The position numbers were made by a program, and so were the translations under genes. A DNA stretch of 13,290 nt from Conidiobolus incongruus B7586 (taxonomy: Eukaryota; Entomophthoromycota; Entomophthoromycetes; Entomophthorales; Conidiobolaceae), in assembly GCA_000697335.1 (NCBI GenBank), contig JNEM01010311.1, forward strand, positions 1-13,290, given 5' to 3'. Under the pieces are notes generated by a model. It was not told where the DNA came from. It did no database searches and saw nothing but the letters and a program-made list of their open reading frames with translations. How positions within the stretch are numbered: the first letter of the stretch is position 1; each line of letters starts with the position of its first letter. Shown here piece after piece: positions 1 to 10,924 of this stretch.

Positions 1-182
1 TATTATAATATATAATATTAAATTTGAATAAAATAAATTATAAGGTTTAAAATAATAATAAATAAATTTAATACAAATAGTTATTAGTTTTCTAATAGAT
101 TTTTAGTAATTTTATTACTATTATTATATAAATATAGTAATAAAAGATTACTAATTTAATATAGAGGAAAACTTAATATAAA

Positions 183-222
183 AGTAATATAATATAAAAT
201 ATAGTAATATAATATAAAATAT
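183..222. repeat. 20-bp perfect tandem duplication
   Basis: The unit AGTAATATAATATAAAATAT occurs twice head to tail with no mismatch. A third unit is not completed: the sequence continues as AATATG. It is probably a replication-slippage duplication in low-complexity DNA, with no sign of function. Confidence 0.85.
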
Positions 223-595
223 AATATGAATATATAAAAAAAGTTTAATTAAGCTGTAAATTAAAATAAATCATTAATATATTAAGATTTATATTAGGTG
301 ATATTAATATATTATAATATTGATAGATTATAATCTTAATTTTAAAAATAATAAAATAAATAAGAAATAATAAAAATTAAGTAAAAAAAGAAAAACATAG
401 TTTATTAAATAATTCAATATTATTTATATAATTAATTTAATTATAAAAATATAAATTTATCATATAATTTATAGTTAATTAAACTATAAAGATATATATA
501 TAAGAAATTAGAGAATTAGTTTTTTAATAATATTAGTATTAATTAAAATCAAATTATTTCTTATTATATTAAATTAATTTATTTAGATTTAGCTT

Positions 596-626
596 ATAAT
601 TTAATTATAATTTAATTATAATTATT
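596..626. repeat. 11-bp tandem repeat, about 2.8 copies
   Basis: The unit ATAATTTAATT is present twice exactly (596-606 and 607-617), followed by the partial copy ATAATTATT. It is a minisatellite-like array in AT-rich intergenic DNA. It sits close to where the plus strand changes from G-leaning to C-leaning. Confidence 0.7.
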
Positions 627-2762
627 TTGATTTAAAATATTATCATAAACTTGTTATTTCTTTTAACCTAAGTATTTTTATATTATTTGAATATTAAAGC
701 TATTTCCCTCTTTTATACTATCTATTCCTATCTTATTTTTTAATAAGCCAATGATATAAATTATCAGAGAATTTTATAAATTATAGTACCCAACTCACTT
801 TATATTAAACTTGGGATTAAAACTATCCTTAGCAAAAAAAGCTTGATCTGGGTCCTCTTAATTAATTAACTTAAATTAATAAACCCTTTATTTTCCTAAT
901 ATTTGCCTGGAATTCCTCAAATTTCTCTCTTTTATTTAAATTACTCTAAACACAACTTTCTCAAAATTTGCTAATATTATTTATCTACCTAATTAGTCTA
1001 TATATATTTATCTTTTAAATTACTATACCCATAATTTACCTTTTATTATATTTTCCTTTAAATTGATCCATTTATTGATTTATCTATCAACCTCTTTTTA
1101 AAAGAAATTAATTACAAGTTTATATCAAGAACTTTTAATAAAACTTTATATAATTATATCCTAATTTTATAATTTATCAATATTTTAATTTAATTCAATA
1201 TAATTATCCTAATCTCTAATACTAGGATAATATAGTTAATATTAATATAAATTTTGAGATTTTGTTATATTTTTAGAATTATAAAAATAATTATTTAGAA
1301 TAATAACTTTTTTAATTTTTAAATTAAATTCCTAACTTTTTAATATAAATAAACAAATAAATTTTATTAAATTACTAAATTTTAAATATTCTTTATATAT
1401 TATATTATTTTATCATTTTATTTATTAGTGATTATAAATACTAATATTGAAATTATATTTGAATTTTCTTTTTTTATTTTTATAATATCAATTAAATTAT
1501 TTTATTGAATTAATATAATTCCAGTTTTTATATTAAATTTTATTATTGATTAATTTTTAATAATTATTATTATTTATTTAAATTCAAGATTATTTCTATT
1601 AATATTTATTATTACCTATAATATTAAAAATTAATCTATATATTCAAATTTGTTCATAATATTACTAGAGTTTTTGGAAATTGACTAATATATTTATTAT
1701 TATTTATATTTCTTCTGTATTATAATTATCTTATATCAAGTTTAGTTTATTATATAATTTCAAAAAATATAATAAAATTAAAATTTATTTCTGAAATTTT
1801 ATAAATTATAATCTTGATAATTCAAAATAAATTATAATCATAATATAAAGAAATTATTATTGATATTAATCAAATTGAATATTTAATAAATAATAAAAGA
1901 TTAAATATAATATAAAGAAGGTCTTAAATTTAATAATGATATAGCAAGTTTAAAATTTAAGTTTGAGTTGATTTAGAATTTTAGAAATAATAATATATAA
2001 TAAATGGTATTAATATTAAATATAAAATATATTATATTAGCCTTAAATTTTATGGAAAAACCCTAATTTATAATAATCAAAGTATAAGAATAATTCTTGG
2101 AGAGAGTAAGAGAGAAAATATATTTATTTATTTCATTAATTATATTTATATAATGAAATTTTATATAGATTGGATTTGAGTGTGGATTTTAATAAATAAT
2201 ATAAAACTACTTAACAATAAAAAGATAAAATAATAAAAAATTAAAGAACTAATCTTTATGATATCTAAATAATCATATATTAAGTTCAATACTAAGTTAA
2301 TTGAATATAATAATAAATCAATTCAAATCAAATATAATTGATATTAAATAAAGTTATGTAAAAAAATATTTTATAAAATAATAAAATAATTAAATAATTA
2401 AATATAACTATTATTTGCATATCATAGAATATAACTAGTTTTATAAGAATAAATAAATTATATTGATTATTAAAGTATAACAAATATAAATTAATAAAAA
2501 ATATATATATATATTTTATATAAATTAAAATATATTATTATTTTCAGATTTTATATTATAATCATGCTATTTATTAATTTATTTTCAATAAATTTTGTCT
2601 TAAAAATATATAGTTTATATTATTAAAATAAATATTAAATAAGGTGAATATTTATACATATGTATATTAAATAGGTTAATATTTAACATTAAATTTCATT
2701 TCCACAAAATAAAATAATTAATAAAAACATTGGTATTAGAGGCATTACTATATTTGAAAAAC

Positions 2763-2848
2763 ACCTGTTTATCTTAATTGGTTAGTTAAGAGCATATTAC
2801 CTCCAATTTATAAAGGATTTGTTGGTCCATAATTAAATGAAATTTTTT
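2763..2848 (+). other. tRNA-like relic (degenerate tRNA or SINE head)
   Basis: The stretch TCTT-AATTGGTTAGTT-AAGA (2772-2791) reads as a tRNA D arm: a 4-bp stem closes and the loop has the invariant GG at 2780-2781, which overlaps the internal pol III A box. It continues with AGAGC. A CTCCAA motif follows where an anticodon loop would be expected, as in tRNA-Trp. A weak B-box-like GTTGGTCCATAA lies further on, and a T6 run (pol III stop) at 2843-2848 falls about where a tRNA gene would end. The acceptor and anticodon stems do not pair, so it is not a working tRNA. It may be a decayed tRNA gene or the head of a tRNA-derived SINE. A second copy of the D-arm motif lies near 12196. Confidence 0.35.
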
Positions 2849-4935
2849 AGTTCTTATCCAAATCCTGTGTTACTCACTAAACATCTAATTTAAGCTCAGA
2901 AGTAATAAGGATAAAAAAGGGATTCAGTTTTTTCTGGATATTCTGCTATGATATCTCAAAAATAAATAAGCTTTAAGATATACACTCCTGATATATTAAA
3001 GAGCGATTAATAAATGATTTATTAAATTATATTACAAGTATTTTTTTACAATGATCTTTATTTGCAAAACTTATTATAAAACACAAAATTATATTAATTG
3101 ATTAAGAAAGGTATAAAATTATATATAGAGCAAACAACTACCATTTATGGTTTTATCAGCATATAATCAAGTAATAATAATTTCATTTAAGATTGAAAAA
3201 TCCTAACTCATTGATAATAATTTTATTGGACTTCAAATCTCAAAAATAAATGATTAATATTGTAATTTTTAAATTTATGTTATCTTCATTGTTGCTATTT
3301 CTTAATTTTTTAATGGTTTTTTACCTGCAATCCTGTCCTTGCATGAATTTTTGTGTAAAATATAACAAAGTGCCTTCAATCTATAAGAGTATAATAATAT
3401 TTCATGAATGTAATTTTAGGATTAATTTACATAATTAAAAATTGGTCAAAATGTCAAATACATTCAAAAAAAATTCATAAGAACTCAAAATGTCAGATAG
3501 AGATATCTTTTAAGGATATTATACAACGAAACTTCAATAATTTCTTTTCTATGGGATGCTTGATTGATATAAGTGGTACCAGCTAATTTGAATCATAGTT
3601 ATAGATGTTAATAATTAACTTTCATTATCATTAATAAATTGAATTTGATTTTAGTTTATATTAGATATTAAAATATAAATTAACTATTAAATATTAAATT
3701 CCATTTTCATTCATTTTTCAAAATTATATTATTATTTTTTTTAATATTATAAAACTAAATTTATTTACTAGATTAGAATTGGTATGATGTATTTATTTAA
3801 TAATACATTTTATTAGGTATTGGATATTCAAAATAACCGGTTTCACTTGTAATTCATTTTTAATATTTATCCTATTATTTTAAAATTACCATTTAGAATA
3901 TATTAATAATAGTACTCTATGAAATTAATATGGATTTTTTAATGCATATTATAATGCATTTTGTATTTGTTATAACATTATTGGTATAAGATAAATTAAT
4001 CTGCATAACTTATGATACAATTACCAAATATTCAACTATATAGTTTTTGAGTTTGAATCTGTAATTTATGAAGTTCATTATCTAGATTTCACAATATTGA
4101 AATAGATGTATTTTTTCAAATTATTGCTTTAACAAGGATATATTTATTATTTTTCCTGAAAAGGTTTAAAAATTTGGCAAAGGTATTTGAGAGTTTAAGT
4201 GAAGATTAGTACACTAGTGTTATTCTAAGGAAAAACTGATTTTTGGTGGTTTTAATTTGTAGCCCACACTTAGAATAATTTAGCCGGATATTTCAATATC
4301 ACACAAGCTTGGGCAAATATTAAACATAAAAATTTATAGTTAAATAATATTTATGTTACTGAATAGGTCAATATTTCAAGTTCTTATTAATTGAATTAAT
4401 TTTTCTAATTTGCACTCTTAATTTTTGACAATTCAATCAAACCAGAATCAACTTCATAATGCTTGACCGCAAGAAACAATAGCTTCATATTTGATTGAAA
4501 TATAAAAAAATGAAAAATCTCTGTAGCAAATTTAAAATATTATTACATCGTTGTCCGATTTTCACTTAAAAATATATTTATTGGAAGTTTTAACAAAGAT
4601 ATTGATTTATTTTACCAACAGAATTTACTATTATGACAAACTAAAATTCTATTCTATAACTTTTGCATCAAATTTGAAAATAATTGTATTTTTGCTAAAT
4701 TTGTTTCAGATGTCAATATATCAAAATTTAAGCTCCATATAAGAAATTGATAAATATTAAATTTGGACTAGTTGAACATGAAAATGATATTGTAAATAAT
4801 TTATATTAATGTAGATAGCATTTCATATAATCTTAAATAAATATCGTATTTATTCAGAGCAAAAAAATTGGTGATAGTATCTTATTAGATCAAAAAATGA
4901 TATAAATTATCCTCCAGCTATAAATCAATACATAT
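2849..4935. other. AT-rich intergenic stretch, no supported gene
   Basis: About 2.1 kb with only short open frames of 60-63 codons (3250-3438, 3404-3586, 4551-4742). At this base composition such frames are expected by chance, and two of them overlap. The translations show no domain I recognise. Less AT-rich patches occur around 2850-2960 and 4240-4320 but have no readable content. A small dyad is at 3941-3960. Confidence 0.65.
3941..3960. repeat. short inverted repeat (7-bp arms)
   Basis: AATGCAT and ATGCATT are perfect inverted arms separated by the 6-base spacer ATTATA. The arms are themselves nearly palindromic around TGCA. It could be a protein-binding dyad or chance; no gene lies beside it, so I assign no role. 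Confidence 0.5.
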
Positions 4936-5269
4936 TGTCGCGGATCGGGAGGTCCGCTCGCCTTTCAATTTTAATCGTCCGTCAAGATTCCAGATGTAAT
5001 CCACTCACAAATATCAGGAACAACCCTTGCACAATGGAAAATTCCAGACTATAGCAGAAGCTGGAGCCTCAACACATTGGCCAAGGATCAACCACACTAT
5101 AAAATAGTCACTGGACAGATATTTGCTGGGGGATCACTTCGATCAGGGCCAAGCCCTAGATCTTGCTATTTTAATAAAACTCCTCTAAAGTATCTAGTTA
5201 GCCATCTTTGGCCCGTTTCATCGAGCTCACGTGATCTTTATCGCAAGACTACTTCCCAGAAGCCTTGCA
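4936..5269 (+). mobile_element. probable solo LTR of an LTR retrotransposon (fossil)
   Basis: A 334-bp island much richer in GC than its surroundings starts with TG (TGTCGCGG...) and ends with CA (...CCTTGCA). ATAT lies directly outside both ends (4932-4935 and 5270-5273), which fits a 4-bp target duplication, although AT-rich flanks make a chance match possible. A TATAAAATA box is at 5098-5106 and AATAAA at 5173-5178, 75 bases apart and in the order of a U3-R-U5 long terminal repeat in plus orientation. Two hairpins are present: a 7-bp stem with a GGGA loop at 4940-4957, and a stem with one bulge at 5141-5162. There is no internal retroelement region or second LTR next to it, so it would be a recombined solo copy. 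The family is uncertain (Ty3-like by target length only). A structured non-coding RNA is the alternative. Confidence 0.55.
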
Positions 5270-5861
5270 ATATGAAAATATTTGCAATATTATTAATGAA
5301 TATTGAATGCCAATAATTTAAGAAAAAATACTAATTTAAATCATTCCAAGGTAAATTAAAATAGTATCAGATTGCCTTTTCAAGTTGAAATTTAATAAAT
5401 ATTAATGTTAATGTTAAATATGCTCACATTAAAGATATATTTATAATAATAATAATAACAGAAATGATGAGTATTATAAATTGCATCAATTATTTTTTAA
5501 TCATTGAATTATTTGAAATAAATATATATTAAATTATGAATGATAACATAAGATTTCCTAATATAGTAATAATGATATAGTTAACATTTACATAAAAGAT
5601 TGACTATCCTAGAAAATATTTTCTCCAAAGTCTAAAAAATCCATTGATACATGGAATTCTGGTCCAATGAGTCAAAATTACAAACTGTAATTATATTGGA
5701 ATTTAAAGGAATTAGTATTAAAAAATTGAAATTGAGTGGAGAATTGAACTATTTGTATTAGAGTTTATACTTTTGATAAATATTTTATTAAGACAATTAT
5801 TGAAGATTCAATATTAAATATTATTTTATAGAAAGTGATAATAATTATCAACATCTTAAGA
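5270..5861. other. AT-rich 3' flank of the transporter gene
   Basis: About 590 bases between the LTR-like island and the transporter stop codon. It contains a short ATA repeat around 5443-5458 and a candidate poly(A) signal for the minus-strand gene. I see no gene, RNA or mobile element in the rest. Confidence 0.65.
5784..5789 (-). terminator. candidate poly(A) signal of the transporter gene
   Basis: Read on the minus strand this is AATAAA, about 73 bases after the transporter stop codon, a normal spacing for mRNA 3'-end formation. In DNA this AT-rich the hexamer arises often by chance, so the assignment rests on position only. Confidence 0.35.
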
Positions 5862-7187
5862 TTAGTGTCCACTACCACCAGCGGGAGTTTCACCTCTAAA
5901 GTTAGCAATAAGTTTCTTGACGGCGTCGATGGTACCCAAAATCGCGCAAACCACACCTATAATTAAACTTATGGCAATGATGATGTAAGAATACCAAGGG
6001 CGTTTTTTGAATCCATAAAGTTTTAAATGACAAAGAGGTGGAATGATAAATACTAATACACCATTTGTAATAGCACCGACTAAATTCATAAAACTTTCGA
6101 AAAATGGCAAGACAAGAGAAATTACAGTAATGATCACACATACGAGGATTCTAGTAGAAATCCTTACAAGTTTTTCCTTATTGGGTGACATATATTCGGT
6201 GCTGATTTTACAGATATGTTCCAAATCTAAAGAAAAAGAACACAGGAACATAGGGCAAGCCATAATGACGTGAAGAGTAATAATAACTAAACTAGCAACG
6301 TACCAAGCGTCATGAGGAATGGATTGATAAACGGGACTTTCGACTTCATGAGTGTAGACCAAATAGCATACGATACAAATGGCAATATACCAAAGACCAA
6401 CCATAGTAATACTAGCAGCTGTAGCTTTAGCGAAATTTCTGGGACGCATCATTGCACTTTCAAGATGGGGAAGGGTGGCATTAGCACCAAAACTAAAAGC
6501 AATCGTCGTTAGGGCGATAGGAATACCCGACCAGTTGATAATTTGATAGTCCATGGTTTCTTTAACGGAGAGCTGATGAGGATAGTCTTCGAGAGACCTT
6601 ACAATACAGATAAGTACTACGACTAAAGTACATAAAGCGCCAAATATACCAAGAGAAGTAGCTTCCTTCAAAGTTTTTACAAGAACATAAGGAATACCGA
6701 TGATAATTCCACTAATCGTAATCCAAATTTTAAGATTGATATGTAAACCATAGTATTTCGCTAATTCATCGATATTGGTTCCAACTAAAATGATATAAAT
6801 ACATGAAATACCAAGACACATTCCGAAACAAAGAATTTGCACGATCCATTTGCCCCATTTACCGAAACTAGCTTGACCAACTTCAGCAAAGCCTTCCAAA
6901 CGACCATTTGGTTGCGAATAAAGACAATCAATCAAGAGCTGAGCATTATATTGGGCGAGGGTCCCTCCTAGGATGACAAAGATGAGTGAGAGCCAACCTC
7001 CAGTAGAAACAGCTTTAGGCAATCCAAGTGTACCAGTACCAGCTAGAATACAGACATAATTGATGAATGTAGCCCAGGTAGAGCCTCCAGATTCACGATC
7101 TCCAATATGACGATTGATGGTATCAGTATCATTTGTTGCACCATACATTTGTATGTCTTTGGTAGGTTTTCCAGTTTCTACCGTCAT
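5862..7187 (-). CDS. amino acid transporter, AAAP family (Aa_trans)
   Basis: This single uninterrupted frame encodes 441 residues. I see about 11 hydrophobic helices, roughly at residues 36-58, 64-88, 113-136, 151-170, 178-196, 220-240, 258-278, 293-317, 344-362, 365-390 and 398-422, with a hydrophilic N-terminal tail of about 35 residues. This is the layout and length of the AAAP family (PF01490; fungal AVT-type and animal SLC36/SLC38 relatives). The family helix-1 signature is present as GTGTLGLPKA (about 50-59), and the helix-6 block FSFGANATLPHLESAM (about 231-246) matches the usual FSF..H..P.L..SM pattern with N for the common H. Such proteins move neutral amino acids with protons or sodium across the plasma or vacuolar membrane; the substrate cannot be read from the sequence. 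The ATG is favoured because it has A at -3 and precedes the helix-1 motif at the family's normal spacing. The gene is clearly richer in GC than its flanks and has no in-frame break, so it looks intact and intronless. Confidence 0.93.
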   Translation of the reverse strand: MTVETGKPTKDIQMYGATNDTDTINRHIGDRESGGSTWATFINYVCILAGTGTLGLPKAVSTGGWLSLIFVILGGTLAQYNAQLLIDCLYSQPNGRLEGFAEVGQASFGKWGKWIVQILCFGMCLGISCIYIILVGTNIDELAKYYGLHINLKIWITISGIIIGIPYVLVKTLKEATSLGIFGALCTLVVVLICIVRSLEDYPHQLSVKETMDYQIINWSGIPIALTTIAFSFGANATLPHLESAMMRPRNFAKATAASITMVGLWYIAICIVCYLVYTHEVESPVYQSIPHDAWYVASLVIITLHVIMACPMFLCSFSLDLEHICKISTEYMSPNKEKLVRISTRILVCVIITVISLVLPFFESFMNLVGAITNGVLVFIIPPLCHLKLYGFKKRPWYSYIIIAISLIIGVVCAILGTIDAVKKLIANFRGETPAGGSGH

Positions 7188-7237
7188 TGTAAAGAGTTAT
7201 AGATATCTAAGTATCTTGAATGAATAAAATTGAAGCT

Positions 7238-7252
7238 AATATATATATGTAC
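7238..7252 (-). promoter_or_regulatory. candidate TATA element of the transporter gene
   Basis: On the minus strand this reads TACATATATATATTA, about 50-65 bases before the transporter ATG. The position suits a core promoter. AT-rich intergenic DNA makes such runs common, so this is only a positional guess. Confidence 0.3.
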
Positions 7253-7417
7253 AAAGAATTAGATAACAGTGTATCTAATTCATAAAACTCAAATTTGATT
7301 ATAAATAACTCATGTTAAAGAGATGCCATCAGTATTTATATTAGTTGAATTAAATCATTTTAATTGAAGTCCAATATTCAGTTGTCAAATTTATTCTGAA
7401 TTTCTCAACATTTGATT

Positions 7418-7474
7418 TTTCGCATAGGTCAAATGATCATAAAAATTTAAATTTTGGATTTGATTTATGCGAAA
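7418..7474. repeat. imperfect hairpin upstream of the transporter
   Basis: The arms TTTCGCATAGGTCAAAT (7418-7434) and ATTTGATTTATGCGAAA (7458-7474) are complementary at 15 of 17 positions, with the mismatches adjacent in the middle. The 23-base loop contains two further palindromes, ATGATCAT overlapping the left arm (7433-7440) and AAAATTTAAATTTT (7442-7455). It lies about 230-290 bases before the transporter ATG. It may be a binding dyad, a tiny foldback element, or chance. Confidence 0.55.
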
Positions 7475-10400
7475 TTTCTATGTTTAAATTATTCAAATAT
7501 GAAGTAGAGCAGTGGAATTGTCAGAATTTACTATTAAATGGACACTATTGATACTTAAAGTATAATATATTGATATAAGTTTTATTATGACAACATATAT
7601 ACAATATTTCAATTAACAGTATTTTATAAATTAAATATAATAAATAAATACTATAAAAATAATAATGATGTAATTTGATCTTTATGGTAAGCAAAATTAG
7701 AGTAACCATCCTGTACAACCCAAATTCATGAATTAAATTGACAATGAGATTGAAGATTTGGTTATGATAAAATGTCCGATGGATATTATTAAACAAATTA
7801 ATATGTAAAATTATAAAATATGGTGATCGAAATAAAATAAATTGAATACTTACATTTGCCAGCTGTATTATAATGATGTTGATAATGAATATAGCCTAAA
7901 TAATTTTGAAAGAAATTTTATCTTCAATAGTCATATTTTAATTTCAAGTTGGATATTTTTATACCAAATTGGACTTAAATTATTTGGATAAACTTGAAAG
8001 CATTCAATTTTAGTCAAAAATAAATTAAATTCAGCTGATGACTTATGATTTTTTGATTATGATCATATGAGCTTTTACCGATTTAAATAATAAATTAATT
8101 ATTATTTCACAAATTTGATTACTTACAATTAATAATCTGTATAATATATATATACTTTTAATTTTATTTAAAACATTATTTAATAAAATTTTTTTATTTA
8201 AATATAAAACTAAAAATAATTTTTCGGCAATAAGGTAAATTTGAATAAGAAATTATTGGAGCGACTTTGTGGTTTGCAAAAATTGAAATTCTCATCCATT
8301 TCAAATTTGGAATGATTTAATCAAACGTATAAAATTTATCAATTCTATTAAGTATTTGAACATGTGGGATATCGTGAAAAGAACTGTTAAAGTCCATTCA
8401 AATCTTTTTAATAATGCATAATAATCAGGTTAAATGATTTTATTTTAAATTATCTTTACCTACCATTAATATTCACATATAAGAATACGAGGTATAACGT
8501 ATCTTAGATTTCGGAATAATTATCTAAGAAATCAATTATTACAATGAAATATATTAGCATCTATATATTGTTCTAAACGAAGCAAATAATTATATTGAAA
8601 CAAATTTATTTGAAATGTTTCCAAATTAGGAAATACCATCAAAACATTGTTTATACTAAAATTTTATCTCGAACTAATAATTATATCCAAGAAATTCTCG
8701 TTAAAATTCTGCATGAAATCATTTCTACTCATTTATTATCCAAAAAGAGCTACTCTAACTAGTTTACACAAGACTAAAGTGATCTGATTGATCAAAACCG
8801 TCTATCCAATCAATTTGCCAAATTATATTTTTTATTCTTATATTATTAGCCACCTGCTAATGGAATTAAATCATAATGAAATAAAAAGTTGGGCTCTTAA
8901 TGTTAGTCCACAATATCATATCTGGCTTTATCTTTGAATTCATATGAGTGTTCTGTAACTCTCCCTTTTCAAATGTATGTATATTTTACAAAAATATTAT
9001 TTAACCAATAAATTAATTTCAAATTATAAAATTATGATTAAGCATTGTTTACTATGAGACGAAGAAAGGAGTTACAAAACACATTGTTATTAGAATATTT
9101 TGATGGCATATTTTTATAAATAATTGTTATTGATGGATATTTATAAAATATTAAAATTACTCAATTTGAATAATATCTAATGTATATTTATTTCTGATTG
9201 TATTTAGATATGATATTTAACTTTTTATACTTTTGTTAAATCGAATATGAGATATGTTTAGAATTAAAAGGTTAATTGTTTAAATGAATAATGATAAATA
9301 AGATAACTGTATGATATTAAAAAAGCCTATATTTTATTCTACTAATTTCCTAGATTATTTAAACCATATTGGATGAAAAACTAAGTTTCATTCAAATTAA
9401 AATATAGATTAGAAAGGATTTGTGAATAAAGAATAATTCTATTTTCGTTATAAATCAAGATGAATGTCTGATTTTAACTGATATAATAAATGATAAACAC
9501 TACGAATTATTGATAGGTAAAATACCCAAATAATTTTTAATTTAGGAAATGTTGTATGGATGAATGAGACTAGTGATATTATTACGGAAATGAAATATAC
9601 TCAGCTTAATGTTATACGAATTCCATTAAATTACATTATGAGTATAAAAATATTATTATGTCAATCTTCGACTCCAGTGAGATACTCGGCTATTACTGAC
9701 CAATGGAGGATAATGTGTAACTGAATAATTTTAAAGATAGGTTGTCCCAAGTATCCATGAATATCTCAACTATTCTTATCAACCCAACTATCAATTTTGT
9801 TCTATATTGTTAACTTAATAATTATCAATCGTTCATTAATTAACTCATATTAGAAAATCACCAAAAAATTAATTAACAATATAAAACTGGTCGAGTTTTT
9901 ACTAAATTTAAAAGAATAAACCAATTTCCAGATATTAAGCGGTCAGCTGATCAAAAGAAAACAGATTGCATAAACTTATTAAATGCTTCATCATTGTTAA
10001 AATAATTCTAAAGATTATATATTCCTCTTTATATTTAATAATCAACAAAATATAAACACTGTTTTCATAAATTAATACAAGCTCACTTAATTCAAAAGGC
10101 CCGAAATATTCAAACTATTTTTGATAAAATATTATTCAATGTGCTCCACAGAGATATGCCAAAAATGTTAATAAATAGATAGTTAATCTTGCTTTTGATA
10201 AAATAAATTCAAATATTTATTAAATTATAAGGTTTAAAAATTAGATTATTCTTATGAGATGTTGAGAATTTTACTAAGGTGATAAAGATATATAAGCTAT
10301 ATTTATTACATTTTTAGTATTAGCTTCATAAGATTTGATAAACTAAAGGAATATAAATATGTATAAAATATTTGATTTGGTTTTTATTAAGAAAATCCAG

Positions 10401-10924
10401 ATCTCGTTAATATATCTAACTGGAGATATTTCTATTTATTTATATATAAATAATCTTAGTATTAGAATAAATAACATTTCATATAATTAAGTCTCATTAT
10501 AATCCAATTTATAAATGATATTACATATTTGTTTAAATATTTTAAAATATAAAGTCCTATCAAAAAAATAATAAATTTTATATAACTAGCTAATTTGTTA
10601 TTAATAATATATAATTTGATTCAAATATATCTGATAAGTGTATAGATATATTGATATATAAATCTTTTAAAGTTATTAAATTTTGTTATATTGATTTTAA
10701 ATTCAAATTATAGAGATTCAATATTATCCAATTAGCATAACTGACTTTATCATTGTTATGACCAATTAATGTCAAAATAAAACAAAACTAAATAACAATT
10801 TAGATCCTTTTTATAAAATAATTAATATATTTCAATTTAACATTTTAGTGAATAATATCTTATTGCTTGCAAATATACTTTGATTTATTTAAAAGTTTGA
10901 TTCCAAATTATTATGTATTATAAT

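Larger units (their letters stand above)
1..2762. other. AT-rich gene-free region
   Basis: About 2.7 kb of very AT-rich DNA with no ORF long enough to support. The first 600 bases contain almost no C. The segment of roughly 650-1140 is richer in C than G on the plus strand: I counted 25 C against 7 G in 961-1140. That block is slightly less AT-rich and could be a decayed coding stretch read from the minus strand, but I recognise no family. The rest is low-complexity sequence, including an (AT)7 run at 2501-2514. A G-leaning patch follows at about 1900-2170. Repeat-induced mutation and long neutral decay would both give this texture, and I cannot tell them apart here. Confidence 0.7.
7188..10924. 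other. long AT-rich intergenic stretch, no supported gene
   Basis: About 3.7 kb without a gene I can support. The longest frame, 83 codons on the minus strand at 7545-7796, has no ATG at its start, is hydrophobic and low in complexity, and is about as long as chance allows here. Less AT-rich patches at about 8700-8960 and 9655-9800 have no readable protein, tRNA or repeat ends. The first 300 bases presumably hold the transporter promoter, including the hairpin at 7418-7474. Confidence 0.6.

Noticed and set aside
4551-4742. 63-codon frame that looks slightly leucine-repeat-like
   Set aside because: It has no ATG start, only loose leucine spacing, and no F-box or complete repeat. AT-rich codons mimic such patterns.
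5077-5316. 79-codon plus-strand frame over the first GC island
   Set aside because: It lacks an ATG at its start, overlaps the LTR-like block, and has no recognisable domain. The island's anatomy explains the sequence better than a gene.
5902-6512. Other-frame ORFs inside the transporter gene on both strands
   Set aside because: They are shadows of the 441-residue transporter frame and have no independent support.
7545-7796. 83-codon hydrophobic minus-strand frame
   Set aside because: It has no ATG start, low-complexity isoleucine/leucine/tyrosine content that AT-rich DNA gives by itself, and a length within chance expectation.
7970-8310. Short leucine-rich peptides suggesting a decayed F-box/LRR gene
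   Set aside because: The pieces (about 15-22 codons) lie in different frames with unrelated open frames over the same bases, so they cannot be told from chance.
8386-8910. TGTTA...GTCCA words at 8386 and 8899 as possible LTR starts
   Set aside because: There are no matching CA ends, flanking duplications or sequence similarity beyond the first dozen bases.
9667-9675. TTCGACTCC, a near-perfect tRNA B-box core
   Set aside because: No A box is found at a suitable distance upstream, no stems pair around it, and no T run follows at the right place.
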